From CAVUOA01 sp963742955 (GTDB lineage Bacteria > Bacteroidota > Ignavibacteria > Tepidaquicellales > OLB5), in the NCBI GenBank assembly GCA_963742955.1, contig CAVUOA010000008.1:806001-870000 (forward strand): DNA of 64,000 nt, written 5' to 3'. Shown here piece after piece: positions 8,388 through 17,814 of the stretch. The notes beneath the pieces were generated by a model that saw only the letters and a list, made by a program, of their open reading frames with translations, searched no databases and had not been told where the DNA came from. Positions within the stretch are counted from its first letter, which is position 1. Each line of letters starts with the position of its first letter. The translations under genes and the position numbers were made by a program.

Positions 8388-10323
8388 TTGCAGCAGACTA
8401 TTTCAAAAAAATACTGTAACAGCTTAACCGAATACTCCCGCTATAAAACACGGGAAGTTAAAATCGGTTATGTACCTCATGGGAGGCGATAACCCCATCC
8501 GTGTGCAGTCTATGACTACAACCGATACAATGGATACTATTGCAACAGTTGAGCAGTCAATTAGAATAATCGAAGCCGGCTCCGATTATGTCCGAATAAC
8601 CGCTCCCGCCATGAAAGAAGCCGTTAATCTTGAAAAAATTAAAACCGAATTAAGAAAGCGCGGTTACGGAACCCCGCTTATTGCCGATATTCATTTCACA
8701 CCTAATGCTGCTGAGCATGCCGCAAGGATTGTTGAGAAAGTCCGCGTCAACCCGGGCAACTACGCCGATAGAAAGAAATTCAAAATATTCCAGTACACGG
8801 ATGAAATGTATGAATCAGAGCTTGAACGCATACGTGAACGCTTTACTCCGCTTGTGAAAGTATGCAAAGAATACGGCACCGCAATGCGAATCGGCACAAA
8901 CCACGGCTCGCTTTCCGACAGGATTATGAACCGCTACGGCGATACTCCCTTAGGCATGGTTGAATCAGCGCTGGAGTTTGTGAGAATCTGCGAAGACCTT
9001 GATTACCGTGAAATAGTTCTTTCCATGAAAGCCTCCAACACACAGGTTATGATTGAAGCATACCGCCTGCTTATAGCCAAGATGGAAGAAGAAAACATGA
9101 ACTACCCGCTTCATCTTGGTGTTACCGAAGCTGGTGACGGCGAGGACGGTAGAATTAAATCAGCTATAGGAATAGGTACTCTTCTTGAAGACGGAATTGG
9201 TGATACAATCCGTGTATCACTCACCGAAGAGCCCGAAGTGGAAGTCCCGGTAGCAATAAAACTTGTTAACAGGTATAATAACAGAACTGAACATGCACCT
9301 ATTCCTTATGTAATAAATAATCCTATCGACCCGTTTGAAAGAACGAGAAGAAATACTTACGAGACAGATAAAATTGGCAGCAAGCATGTGCCTGTTGTGA
9401 TAGTAAGTGTTGATTCCGAAACTGCGGCAAACCCAGAAAACCTGAAAGAAATCTCCTATACTTACAGCCGGGAGCTTGATAAATGGAACATCGGCGATAC
9501 CGCGCCTGATTTTATTTATCTCGGTGCAAAAGATGTTCCTTACGCGCTTCCCGGAACACTGAAGAAAATTTTTGATTATAAATTCTGGCGCAAGCTGGAT
9601 GATAAATCCGCTTCATTCCCGCTTTACACTGCTGAAAGTTATCTTGATTCGGAAAAACGCTCCGGTATAATTAATTTCATTTCGGTCAGTATTAATGATT
9701 TATCAGATGAACTATATAAAGCAATATCGGATGATAAGCAATGCGTAATTGTTCTTAACACATCCAATAAACACGGCATGGCTGACCAGAGAAGAGTGTT
9801 TATTGAGTTAATGAACCGGGGTATTGACTCTCCCGTAATTATAAAACGAAGATACGAAAACCTTAGTGATGAAGACCTGATGCTCTACAGCGCAACCGAT
9901 TTAGGCGCGCTGCTCAATGACGGGCTAGGTGACGGTGTATGGATTAAAGCTCCAAATAATCCTCTTCAGCTTGTAAACAGCATAAGCTTTGGAATACTTC
10001 AGGCAACAAGAACAAGGATTTCGAGAACGGAATATATTTCCTGCCCTTCATGCGGAAGAACACAGTTTGACCTTCAGGAAACCACTGCGAAAATCCGCGC
10101 ACGGACCAATCATCTAAAAGGCGTTAAAATTGCAATAATGGGCTGTATTGTAAACGGTCCCGGTGAAATGGCTGACGCTGATTTCGGTTATGTCGGCAGC
10201 GGTCCGGGAAAGATTTCACTCTACAAAGGCAAAGAAGTTGTTGAGCGCGGAATAGATTCAGATATTGCAGTTGATAAGCTGATTGAGCTTATTAAAAAAG
10301 AAGGCATGTGGGAAGAACCGTGA
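8388..10323 (+). pseudogene. ispG: Long-form HMBPP synthase IspG, one N-terminal frameshift
   Basis: 4-hydroxy-3-methylbut-2-enyl diphosphate synthase of the MEP pathway, in the long form with a central insert known from Bacteroidota, Chlamydiae and plants. The main frame opens at 8470 and reads MGGDNPIRVQSMTTT. The family N-terminus, YCNSLTEYSRYKTREVKIG, is in another frame just upstream, and dropping one base at about 8478 joins the two as GYVPMGGDNP. The [4Fe-4S] ligands are visible in CPSCGRTQ and MGCIVNGPGE. The start is uncertain: TTG at 8388 gives 644 residues, and no ATG is available in frame. A terminator follows the stop. The break is probably a sequence error, as the enzyme is essential. 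Confidence 0.85.
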
Positions 10324-10333
10324 CATTACTCGT

Positions 10334-10359
10334 AGCCGAGCCCTTTATGGGCTCGTTTT
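10334..10359 (+). terminator. Terminator after ispG
   Basis: The stem CGAGCCC (10337-10343) pairs with GGGCTCG (10349-10355) around a TTTAT loop and is followed by TTTT. Confidence 0.8.
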
Positions 10360-10398
10360 GAAATAGATAAATAGTGAAATAGTCAGATAGCGAAATAG
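10360..10398. repeat. Solo AAATAG phrase repeat
   Basis: This 39-bp stretch matches the left inverted repeat at 38177-38215 in 31 of 39 positions, including the phrases GAAATAG, TAAATAG and AAATAGT in the same order. It lies between the ispG terminator and the CDF start, with no four-helix-bundle gene nearby, so it looks like a solo end. Confidence 0.7.
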
Positions 10399-10411
10399 GT
10401 TTAATTGTTCA

Positions 10412-11290
10412 ATGGCACACGAACACAATCATTCACATTCCTCTTTAAACTACAGCAAAGCGTTTTCATTCGGAATCATTTTAAACACAGCATATATTGC
10501 CGGAGAAGTTTTTTACGGAATCAGGCTCAACTCGACTGCTCTTCTGGCAGATGCAGGGCATAACTCAACCGATGTAATAAGCCTCATTATTTCATGGCTT
10601 GCGTTTAAATACGCGCTTAAGGTTCCATCACCGAAATATACTTACGGGCTGCGGCGCTCAACTATTTTAATTGCAATTGTAAACTCGCTTCTCCTTTTTA
10701 TTGCTGTTTGGTTTATCGGCAAGGAAGCAATAGAGCGCTTCAGCAATCAGGGCGCTGTAGAGGGATTGGATGTTTCGCTTGTTGCGTTAATCGGTATAGC
10801 AGTAAACGGTGCAACGGCATTTTTGTTCTTCAAAGGAAGCAAAACAGACCTTAATATTAAAGGGGCGTATCTTCACATGTTTGCCGATGCGCTTGTATCG
10901 CTCGGCGTGGTTGTTTCCGGAGTCCTGATTTATTTCACAAACCTATATATAATCGATTCAATTGCGTCATTAGTAATTATTGCAGTCATTGTTTACGGCT
11001 CGTGGAATTTATTTACCGAAGCACTGAACCTTTCACTGGATGCAGTTCCTAAAGGAATAGACATTGACGAAGTGAATACTTATCTCAAACAATACGAAAC
11101 AGTCCAAAACGTGCACCATCTGCATATTTGGGCAATGAGCACAACTGAAATTGCGCTGACAGTTCACCTTGTGGTTCCCTCCGGTTCTGATAACAATAAG
11201 CTTATTGATAATATTTGCCATTCGCTTCATGATAAATTTAACATTGGTCACTGCACAATCCAGCTTGAAAACGACGTACCGTGCAAATGA
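10412..11290 (+). CDS. Cation diffusion facilitator family metal exporter
   Basis: A 292-residue CDF transporter that exports Zn2+ or similar divalent ions across the inner membrane in exchange for protons. It has six membrane helices, a histidine-rich N-terminus (HEHNHSHS) and metal-site residues in LLADAGHNSTDV (TM2) and HMFADALVSLG (TM5). The C-terminal cytoplasmic domain ends in CTIQLENDVPCK, a ZitB/CzcD-like feature. It stands alone between ispG and the aminopeptidase gene. Zinc is the likeliest substrate by family, but this is inferred. Confidence 0.9.
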   Translation: MAHEHNHSHSSLNYSKAFSFGIILNTAYIAGEVFYGIRLNSTALLADAGHNSTDVISLIISWLAFKYALKVPSPKYTYGLRRSTILIAIVNSLLLFIAVWFIGKEAIERFSNQGAVEGLDVSLVALIGIAVNGATAFLFFKGSKTDLNIKGAYLHMFADALVSLGVVVSGVLIYFTNLYIIDSIASLVIIAVIVYGSWNLFTEALNLSLDAVPKGIDIDEVNTYLKQYETVQNVHHLHIWAMSTTEIALTVHLVVPSGSDNNKLIDNICHSLHDKFNIGHCTIQLENDVPCK

Positions 11291-11549
11291 TTTTTTCTCG
11301 CGCAAAGACCGCAAAGGCGCAAAGAATTTTATATTTCCTAATTATTTCTATAATTCAGACTTCAGAAGTCTTAAAGACTTAGGAAGTCTTGCCAAACTCT
11401 TAGTCGTGGCACGGGTTTTTTACTCTCCCCCATCCGCGGAAGCCCTTCGGGCAGCACCTCCAACAACTTCTTCTTTTTAACTTTCAATAATATTTTCTAT
11501 TTTTGGTAAATTTTTAGACTTTCAAAGTCTTTAGGTCAATATCATTATC
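11291..11549. repeat. Intergenic repeat cluster before the aminopeptidase gene
   Basis: No gene is seen. The stretch holds a CGCAAAG phrase repeat (three units, 11299-11324) and three GACTT/AAGTC-core palindromes at 11358-11370, 11374-11390 and 11516-11530. At 11402-11415 it also holds one arm, AGTCGTGGCACGGG, of the hairpin family present in full at 14081 and 18751. It appears to be a landing zone for small repeats. Confidence 0.6.
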
Positions 11550-14028
11550 ATGAATAGAAATTTTCATCCTTTCAAATATTTCATTATCTTTTTCTTTTCT
11601 ATAACAACAATTTACTCCCAGCAGCCTCTTGAACCAAATCATAACTACGATGTTGAGCATATCAAAATAGATGTAAAGCTTAACCTCGAGAAAAAAACCC
11701 TTGACGGTGTAGTAACAACTGCAATACGCTCAACTGTTGATAAGCTTGATTCGTTTAAGGTCGATGCGGTTGATATGAACATATCACATGTAAAGGGCTG
11801 GGTTTTATATCAAACCGATAAACCTGAGGAAGCTGAGAAATACGAAGATATAAAATACAGTTATGACGGGAAGGAAATCACGGTTATACTGCCTCAGCCG
11901 TTAAAGAAAAATTTTCCGTATAAATATAGGGTTGAGTATTCCGTTACCAATCCAGAACGCGGTTTGTATTTTATCTCTCCCGATTCGCTTTATCCTAACA
12001 AGCCTTACCAGGTATGGACACAGGGCGAAGATATGGATAATCGGTATTGGCTGCCTTGCTATGATTTCCCCAATGATAAAGCAACAACCGAAACATTTAT
12101 TACAATCGATAAGAAATATATTACACTATCCAACGGTGAGCTTGTGAGCGAAAAAGATAATTCCGACGGAACAAAAACATGGCACTGGGCGCTGAACCAT
12201 CCTCACTCATCATATCTAATTATGCTTGCTGCAGGGAATTGGGATATAATTAGTGATGCATATGACAGCATACCTGTTTATTCATACGTTCCGGTTGGAG
12301 AAAAAAACGAAGCTGTAAAGTCATTCAGCGCAACGCCCGATATGATGAAGTTTTTCTCAGAAAAAATAGGCTATGTATACCCATGGCAGAGATATTCACA
12401 GGTAGTTGTGCAGGATTTTATCTACGGCGGAATGGAAAATACTTCCGCTACGGTGCTGACGGATGTTTCTATTTATGACGATAAAACCCCGCCTGATTAT
12501 ACTGCTGTGGGACTTGTAGCGCACGAGCTTGCGCATGACTGGTGGGGCGATAATGTTACATGCAGAAACTGGAACGAAATCTGGCTCAACGAAAGCTTCG
12601 CTACATATTTTGAGGCACTCTACCGCGAACACGCCTACGGTGAGGATGAGTTTGATTACGAAATTTACCGTGACGGGCAGAATGCAATTGAAACTGATTC
12701 CGCATTAGCGCAGACCTATTTATACAAGCGAGCCGCTGACGGCAAACTCATACGATAAAGGCGCCGTTGTGCTTAATATGCTCCATTATTTAATGGGTGA
12801 TAATGATTTCTGGAAAGCAATGCACTTGTACATAACCGAAAATGAATTTAAACCGGTTGTTACAGGTGATTTAATTCATTCAATAAATGAGGTTTATAAT
12901 GACCCGCTGCTTGACAGGGTACCGAAAGATTTCACTTGGTTCTTTAATGAATGGATTTATAAGGCCGCTCAGCCTGAATATAAGGTTAGTTATGATTATA
13001 ACGAAAAACAAAACCAGGTTATTCTTTCAGTTCAGCAAGTGCAAAAACCTGATTCACTGATGGGTTATTTCAAAATTCCCATACCTGTTGAAGTTGTTAC
13101 GGAGAAATCAAAGCTCGAATATACCGTTACATGCGATTCTGTTCCTAAAACATATACATTCACATTGATGCGCCGCTTAAATCGGTTATATTTAACAAAA
13201 GCAATAAAGTTTTATGCAAGCTGTATTTCAATAAGCCGAAGGCTGATTGGCTGTGGCAATTGCAGAACTCAGAAGATGCAATCGACAGAGATTACTGCAA
13301 TTAACGGTTTAAAGGATTTTATTTAGCTGATGATGATGTTATTAATCGCGCTCGGTAATTCACTTTCCGCTGATAAATTTTGGGGAGTAAGGCACGAAGC
13401 CGCTTCAATGCTCGGCAAATCACCTAAAACAATAAGTCTACTTGAGGAGCATTATAAAACCGAAAACGATTCACGCGTCAGGCGGGCAATACTGCTTGCG
13501 CTGGGTGAGGAAAAGAAGAATTTTCCCGATTGCGCCGATACGAAAGAGCTGACTGATTTTATAATTGGCTCTATAAACAATGAAACAAGTAACTATGCAA
13601 TTTCAGATGGGATATATGCTCTTACAGATTTTACAGATAAAAATAAGCTGTATGATCTGGTTCAGCCGTATGAGAAAATGGAATCGCATAACGATATTAT
13701 TAAGCGTAATGTTGCTTATGCATACGGCGAATCAAAAGACCAGCGGGGAATCGATTTTCTGATTAACTGCACACTGAGAGGCAAAACACTGCGCTTAAAG
13801 GGCACAGCATCAAGGGCACTCTATAACTTTACTGATGATAAACGCGTGCTTGATGTATTGCATCTGCTGATATTTTCAAAAAGCAGGTTTACAAAGTTCG
13901 GCGCAATTAATGCAATCGAGAAAGCCGGCGATAAATCCGCTGTGCCGTATCTGGAAAAGCTGCTTGCCTCAACTAAAGACAAACGTCTTGAAGGTATGAT
14001 AAAAAAAGTGCTTGGGGAGTTGAAGTAG
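11550..14028 (+). pseudogene. M1-family aminopeptidase with HEAT-like tail, five indels
   Basis: A secreted zinc aminopeptidase of the M1 family. The zinc motif HELAHDWWGDN and the downstream glutamate in NEIWLNESFATYFE are present, after a signal peptide (YFIIFFFSITTIYSQ). The product is split into three frames by about five single-base changes. They are +A near 12748 (joins AADGNSYDKGAVVLNM), -G at about 13167 (joins TFTLDAPLKSVIF), +1 near 13296, -T near 13317 and +C near 13349 (joins NGLKDFYLADDDVINALGNSL). The C-terminal 230 residues (RHEAASMLGKS, RRAILLALGEE) look like HEAT repeats, as in the M1 subfamily of this phylum. The clustering of five indels in 600 bp may be real decay or a low-quality patch. 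The active-site half is intact. Confidence 0.8.
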
Positions 14029-14080
14029 ATTTCACTGCTAATAAGTTCAACCACAAGAAGGAACTCAGAAACAGAACTGT

Positions 14081-14119
14081 ACTCGTGCCCCGACTCTAAG
14101 TCGTGGCACGAGTTTTTTC
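14081..14119 (+). terminator. GACTT-family hairpin acting as terminator of the aminopeptidase gene
   Basis: The outer stem ACTCGTGCC (14081-14089) pairs with GGCACGAGT (14105-14113). The inner stem CGACT/AGTCG closes on a 3-base loop after one mismatch. A T run follows. The same hairpin without the T run occurs at 18751-18781. Confidence 0.7.
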
Positions 14120-14252
14120 ATCCCCCACCCCCTTCAAAGGGGGGAGTACAATGTGGTGTCAGGTCTTACGACCTGACACAAAATCCTGCATCAGAATGTA
14201 ACTTCTGACGCCACGATAATATTTGTCATCCCCCAAACCTCCTTCAAAGGGG
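14119..14252. repeat. Compound inverted repeat between two direct repeats
   Basis: Two copies of CATCCCCC-A-n-CTTCAAAGGGG start at about 14119 and 14226. Between them GTGTCAGGTC/GACCTGACAC (14156-14179) is a perfect 10-bp stem with a TTAC loop. It is followed by TCAGAA/TTCTGA (14191-14208). The ends GTGGTGTCAG (14153) and CTGACGCCAC (14205-14214) can also pair with each other with one wobble, so the unit can fold in alternative ways. Confidence 0.6.
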
Positions 14253-14572
14253 AAGTTTAACCTAACCTTTTTGAACTTTGTCTCTTTGTGTTTATCGGTT
14301 TAGGCGTTCTACTATAAATTTATATACTGTTATTTCAGCATTTACGAAAATATATTTTCCCCGCCTCTTGACAAACGCGATTTTCCGTTTTAGATTTATT
14401 ACCACCTGCCTCAACAGGCAGGCTGATTAATCAGTTTAATCAGATTTGTAAAATTTGTCAAAATGGCATTCGCGTTAATTCGTGGTAACCGTTCTTTAAA
14501 CATAAAAATGGCTAAAACAGGCAATTTTTAAGGTTTCAGGTTAAACAGCTAAAACTAAAAACCCCAAAAACA

Positions 14573-14630
14573 GGGCACTTTGGTTACTTGTTAGGGGAAA
14601 AATGGCGATTTCGGGGCACTTTCATTACTT
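14573..14630 (+). repeat. Direct repeats in the rpsA leader
   Basis: A 17-bp motif, GGGCACTTT-NN-TTACTT, occurs at 14573-14589 and 14614-14630, with 15 of 17 bases identical and a 41-bp spacing. It is about 270 bases upstream of rpsA. This is a candidate regulator-binding or RNA site; no known family was recognised. Confidence 0.45.
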
Positions 14631-14895
14631 ACCGTTACTTGAAGTAATGATATTTTTGTGATTTTTTCATTTAACTATTTTAATGTTTGCCTATCTGTTT
14701 GAAATTGTTCTGCCTTGAAAATGTTCAAAAATCTTGTCATATTATTTGTCCTTTCCCTAAATTTTTGCATTTTTTTGCATGAAAAGCTCACTAACAGGGG
14801 CTTTTGGGGATTGATTTTTTAATTAACGCCTTGCGCCGATTTTAACGCAGGGAAATTTTTTTAAACTTAAACTTTTTAATTGGAGAATTTTTTAA

Positions 14896-16761
14896 ATGAC
14901 TGAACTAAACGAAACGAAAACCACTAATACGATTACTGAGGGAAAAGGTGAACAGAGGCAAGATACCGGTGCAGAAAAATTTGTAAATAAACCTGTCATA
15001 AAGACAAAAGATTTTGTTGCTAAAGATTACACGGAAGACGAATTCAGAAAATATATAGAGCTGTATGAAAAAACTTTTAACGTTATTAAAGAAAATGAGA
15101 TAGCAAAAGGAAAAGTTGTTGCTGTCTCGGGTAATGATGTTCTGATTGATATCGGTTTTAAATCAGACGGCAGAGTTTCTATCGATGAGTTTCCCGACCC
15201 GGATAACATCAAGATAGGCGATGAAGTCGAAATCTTTGTTGAGAAGATTGAAGACAAAGAAGGTCAGCTTGTTCTTTCACGCAAGCGCGCCGATATTATA
15301 AGGAACTGGGAAAGAATAATTAACGCAAAGACACACGATGAAGTTATACAGGGCAAGTGCGTAAGAAGAATCAAAGGCGGTTTCGTCTGCGACCTCGGCG
15401 GCATCAATGCATTTTTACCCGGCTCGCAGATTGATACAAAGCCTATAAGAGATTACGATGTGTACGTGGGGAAAATGCTTGATTTCAAGATACTGAAAAT
15501 CAACCACCCGAATGAAAATATAATTGTATCGCATAAAGTGCTTATTGAAGAATCGATGGCAGACCAGAGAGAAAAGCTCCTCAGCACAATTGCAAAAGGA
15601 CAAATTCTCAAGGCAACCGTTAAAGCCATTACCGATTTCGGCGTGTTTGTTGACCTCGGCGGAGTTGACGGGTTAATCCACATAACAGACCTCTCATGGG
15701 GCAGAATCAGCCACCCCTCGGAAATTGTTTCGCTTGACCAGGATGTTGAAGTTATGGTGCTGGAATACGATGATGAGAAGAAGCGCGTAACGCTTGGCTT
15801 GAAGCAGTTAATGCCGCATCCGTGGGACAGCATTGAAGACAAGCTGAAAGTCGGCGAAAAGGTTGAAGGTAAAGTTGTATCTATTACCGATTACGGCGCA
15901 TTTATTGAGATAGATAAAGGCATCGAAGGCTTGATTCACGTTTCAGAAATGTCATGGACACAGCACATAACCAACCCGAACCAGGTTGTAACAATGGGCG
16001 AGCGCATTGAGGCAATAGTACTCAGCCTCGATAAAAACGATAAAAAGCTTTCGCTCGGAATTAAACAGCTAACACCTAACCCGTGGCAATCGCTGCTGGA
16101 GAAGTTCCCTATCGGCTCAAAACACCAGGGCAAGGTTTGCAATATAACCAACTTTGGTGTGTTCGTAGAGCTTGAAGAAGGCGTTGACGGGCTTGTGCAT
16201 ATTTCAGACCTTTCGTGGACAAAGAAAATATTCAACGTTGATGATTTTGTAAAAGTTGGCGATATGCTTGATGTTGTTATACTCGGAATAGATGTAGAAA
16301 ACCACCGCATCGCGCTGGGACACAAGCAGATTAACGATAACCCGTGGGATAAGCTTGAGGAAGAATACAAAATCGGCAAGGAAGTTGAAACAAGAATAGT
16401 TAAGGCAATCGAAAAAGGAATAATAGTCGAGCTTCCGATGGTTGTTGACGGGTTCATACCCGCATCGCAGCTTTCGGTTTACCCGGTGAAAAACTTTGCT
16501 GAGCTTTTCCTCCCGGGAGCAATTATTAAAGCCGAAGTAATTGAATTTGATAAGGAATCGAAGAAAATAGTTCTTTCTGTAATTGAATACTTAAAAGACA
16601 AAGACCAGAAAGAAATAGACGATTACCTTGAGCTGCATAAGATTCCTAAAAAGTTCACCCTTGCAGACGTTATAGACAGAACACGCACAAGGGAAGACAA
16701 AGAAGAGATTGATTTCAAGATTGATGACGTTATGAATGCAGATGAGAAAAAAGAATCATAA
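14896..16761 (+). CDS. rpsA: 30S ribosomal protein S1
   Basis: A 621-residue protein with six S1 RNA-binding domains. Domain starts can be read at AKGKVVAVSGNDVLIDIG, IQGKCVRRIKGGFVCDLG, LKATVKAITDFGVFVDLG, VEGKVVSITDYGAFIEI, HQGKVCNITNFGVFVEL and VETRIVKAIEKGIIVEL. It binds mRNA at the ribosome and aids initiation, which matters in a phylum with weak Shine-Dalgarno use. A 40-residue acidic/basic N-terminal extension precedes the first domain. The start is supported by GGAG at a good distance. A strong terminator follows. Confidence 0.95.
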   Translation: MTELNETKTTNTITEGKGEQRQDTGAEKFVNKPVIKTKDFVAKDYTEDEFRKYIELYEKTFNVIKENEIAKGKVVAVSGNDVLIDIGFKSDGRVSIDEFPDPDNIKIGDEVEIFVEKIEDKEGQLVLSRKRADIIRNWERIINAKTHDEVIQGKCVRRIKGGFVCDLGGINAFLPGSQIDTKPIRDYDVYVGKMLDFKILKINHPNENIIVSHKVLIEESMADQREKLLSTIAKGQILKATVKAITDFGVFVDLGGVDGLIHITDLSWGRISHPSEIVSLDQDVEVMVLEYDDEKKRVTLGLKQLMPHPWDSIEDKLKVGEKVEGKVVSITDYGAFIEIDKGIEGLIHVSEMSWTQHITNPNQVVTMGERIEAIVLSLDKNDKKLSLGIKQLTPNPWQSLLEKFPIGSKHQGKVCNITNFGVFVELEEGVDGLVHISDLSWTKKIFNVDDFVKVGDMLDVVILGIDVENHRIALGHKQINDNPWDKLEEEYKIGKEVETRIVKAIEKGIIVELPMVVDGFIPASQLSVYPVKNFAELFLPGAIIKAEVIEFDKESKKIVLSVIEYLKDKDQKEIDDYLELHKIPKKFTLADVIDRTRTREDKEEIDFKIDDVMNADEKKES

Positions 16762-16782
16762 AATCTTAACGAACGAAAAAAT

Positions 16783-16816
16783 AAAAGCATCCTGCCTTAT
16801 GCGGGATGCTTTTTTA
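16783..16816 (+). terminator. Terminator after rpsA
   Basis: AAAAGCATCCTGC pairs with GCGGGATGCTTTT (one G-T pair) around CTTAT and is followed by T6. Confidence 0.88.
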
Positions 16817-16851
16817 ATTTTAATTAAGTAATGATTTTAATTAAGTAATGA
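16816..16851. repeat. Two-copy direct repeat
   Basis: The 17-18 bp phrase ATTTTAATTAAGTAATGA is repeated twice back to back between the rpsA terminator and the next gene. It resembles the other phrase repeats in this window. Confidence 0.6.
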
Positions 16852-16862
16852 ACGAATAAGAG

Positions 16863-17660
16863 ATGAACGAAGACCTTTCAAAATATAAAGAAGTACTTAT
16901 AGAAGCAGCAGACGAATCGGCAAAAATTTTGCTGGAGTATTTTGATACAGATTTTAAAATCAGCCGCAAACAGCATTACAGTGATTTGGTAACCGAGGTT
17001 GATAAAAAATCCGAAGCAAGAATCATTGAAGTAATTCACAGTCATTTTCCCGAACACAACGTGCTCTCGGAGGAAATCGGCAACCTGAACATGAAATCAG
17101 ATTACGTTTGGGTGGTAGACCCGATTGACGGAACGGTCAACTATGCCCACTCCGTGCCGATATTCTGCATCTCAATAGCACTTGAAATAAAAAAGGATGT
17201 AAAACTCGGCATGGTATACAACCCGGTTTCAGGCGAAAGGTTCTTTTCGGAAAAAGGCAAAGGCGCTTTTCTTGGAGAGAAGAAAATTTCCGTATCTGAC
17301 ATTTCCGCACTGAAAGACGGAATTCTTGTAACAGGCTTTCCCTACGGCGCATGGGAAAATGTTGACCACTGTATAGATCACTTCAACAATTTCATAAAAT
17401 TCGGTTTGCCGATACGCAGGCTCGGGTCAGCAGCGCTGGATTTGTGCTATGTTGCCTGCGGGCGCTTCGAGGGTTTCTGGGAAGTGAGCCTGAACCCATG
17501 GGATGTTGCCGCAGGGTCTTTAATACTAAACGAAGCCGGCGGTAAAATTACTGATTTTACAGGAAACCGCCATACTATTTATACAAAACAATTATTGGCT
17601 ACAAACGGTAAAGTACATGGAGAAATGATTGATATACTGGCAAAAGCGTACGAAGGCTGA
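16863..17660 (+). CDS. Inositol monophosphatase family protein
   Basis: A 265-residue SuhB/IMPase-type Mg2+-dependent phosphatase. The metal motifs are complete: LSEEIGN, then DPIDGTVNYAH, then NPWDVAAGSLIL near the C-terminus. It dephosphorylates inositol-1-phosphate or related sugar phosphates; in many bacteria it also affects RNA processing (SuhB). It stands as a single gene after rpsA. The substrate cannot be told from sequence. Confidence 0.9.
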   Translation: MNEDLSKYKEVLIEAADESAKILLEYFDTDFKISRKQHYSDLVTEVDKKSEARIIEVIHSHFPEHNVLSEEIGNLNMKSDYVWVVDPIDGTVNYAHSVPIFCISIALEIKKDVKLGMVYNPVSGERFFSEKGKGAFLGEKKISVSDISALKDGILVTGFPYGAWENVDHCIDHFNNFIKFGLPIRRLGSAALDLCYVACGRFEGFWEVSLNPWDVAAGSLILNEAGGKITDFTGNRHTIYTKQLLATNGKVHGEMIDILAKAYEG

Positions 17661-17800
17661 GTTCTTTAATATATTGCTGTAATTCACCTGATTAAGATAA
17701 ATTATTATAACGCATTTTATTACAAAATATCTTAATATATGAAGGGCATACATTTCAAGTCGGAAATAACACAATCTATAATATTTAAACTTATCCAAAC

Positions 17801-17806
17801 AGGAGG
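17801..17806 (+). promoter_or_regulatory. Strong Shine-Dalgarno, AGGAGG
   Basis: A full AGGAGG lies 8 bases before the SPFH gene start at 17815. Most genes in this window have weak or no such site, so this gene may be translated efficiently. Confidence 0.75.
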
Positions 17807-17814
17807 TAATTCAA

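Larger units (their letters stand above)
14029..14895. other. Gene-free repeat cluster and rpsA leader
   Basis: No convincing gene is seen on either strand in these 867 bases. The left half is a cluster of hairpins and direct repeats (listed separately). At 14405-14422 there is a CCTGCCT/AGGCAGG stem with a CAAC loop. At 14424-14490 there are degenerate TTAATCAG and TTAATTCG phrases. The right half is AT-rich and ends in a GGAG Shine-Dalgarno before rpsA at 14896; it is long enough for a regulated leader. Confidence 0.6.
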
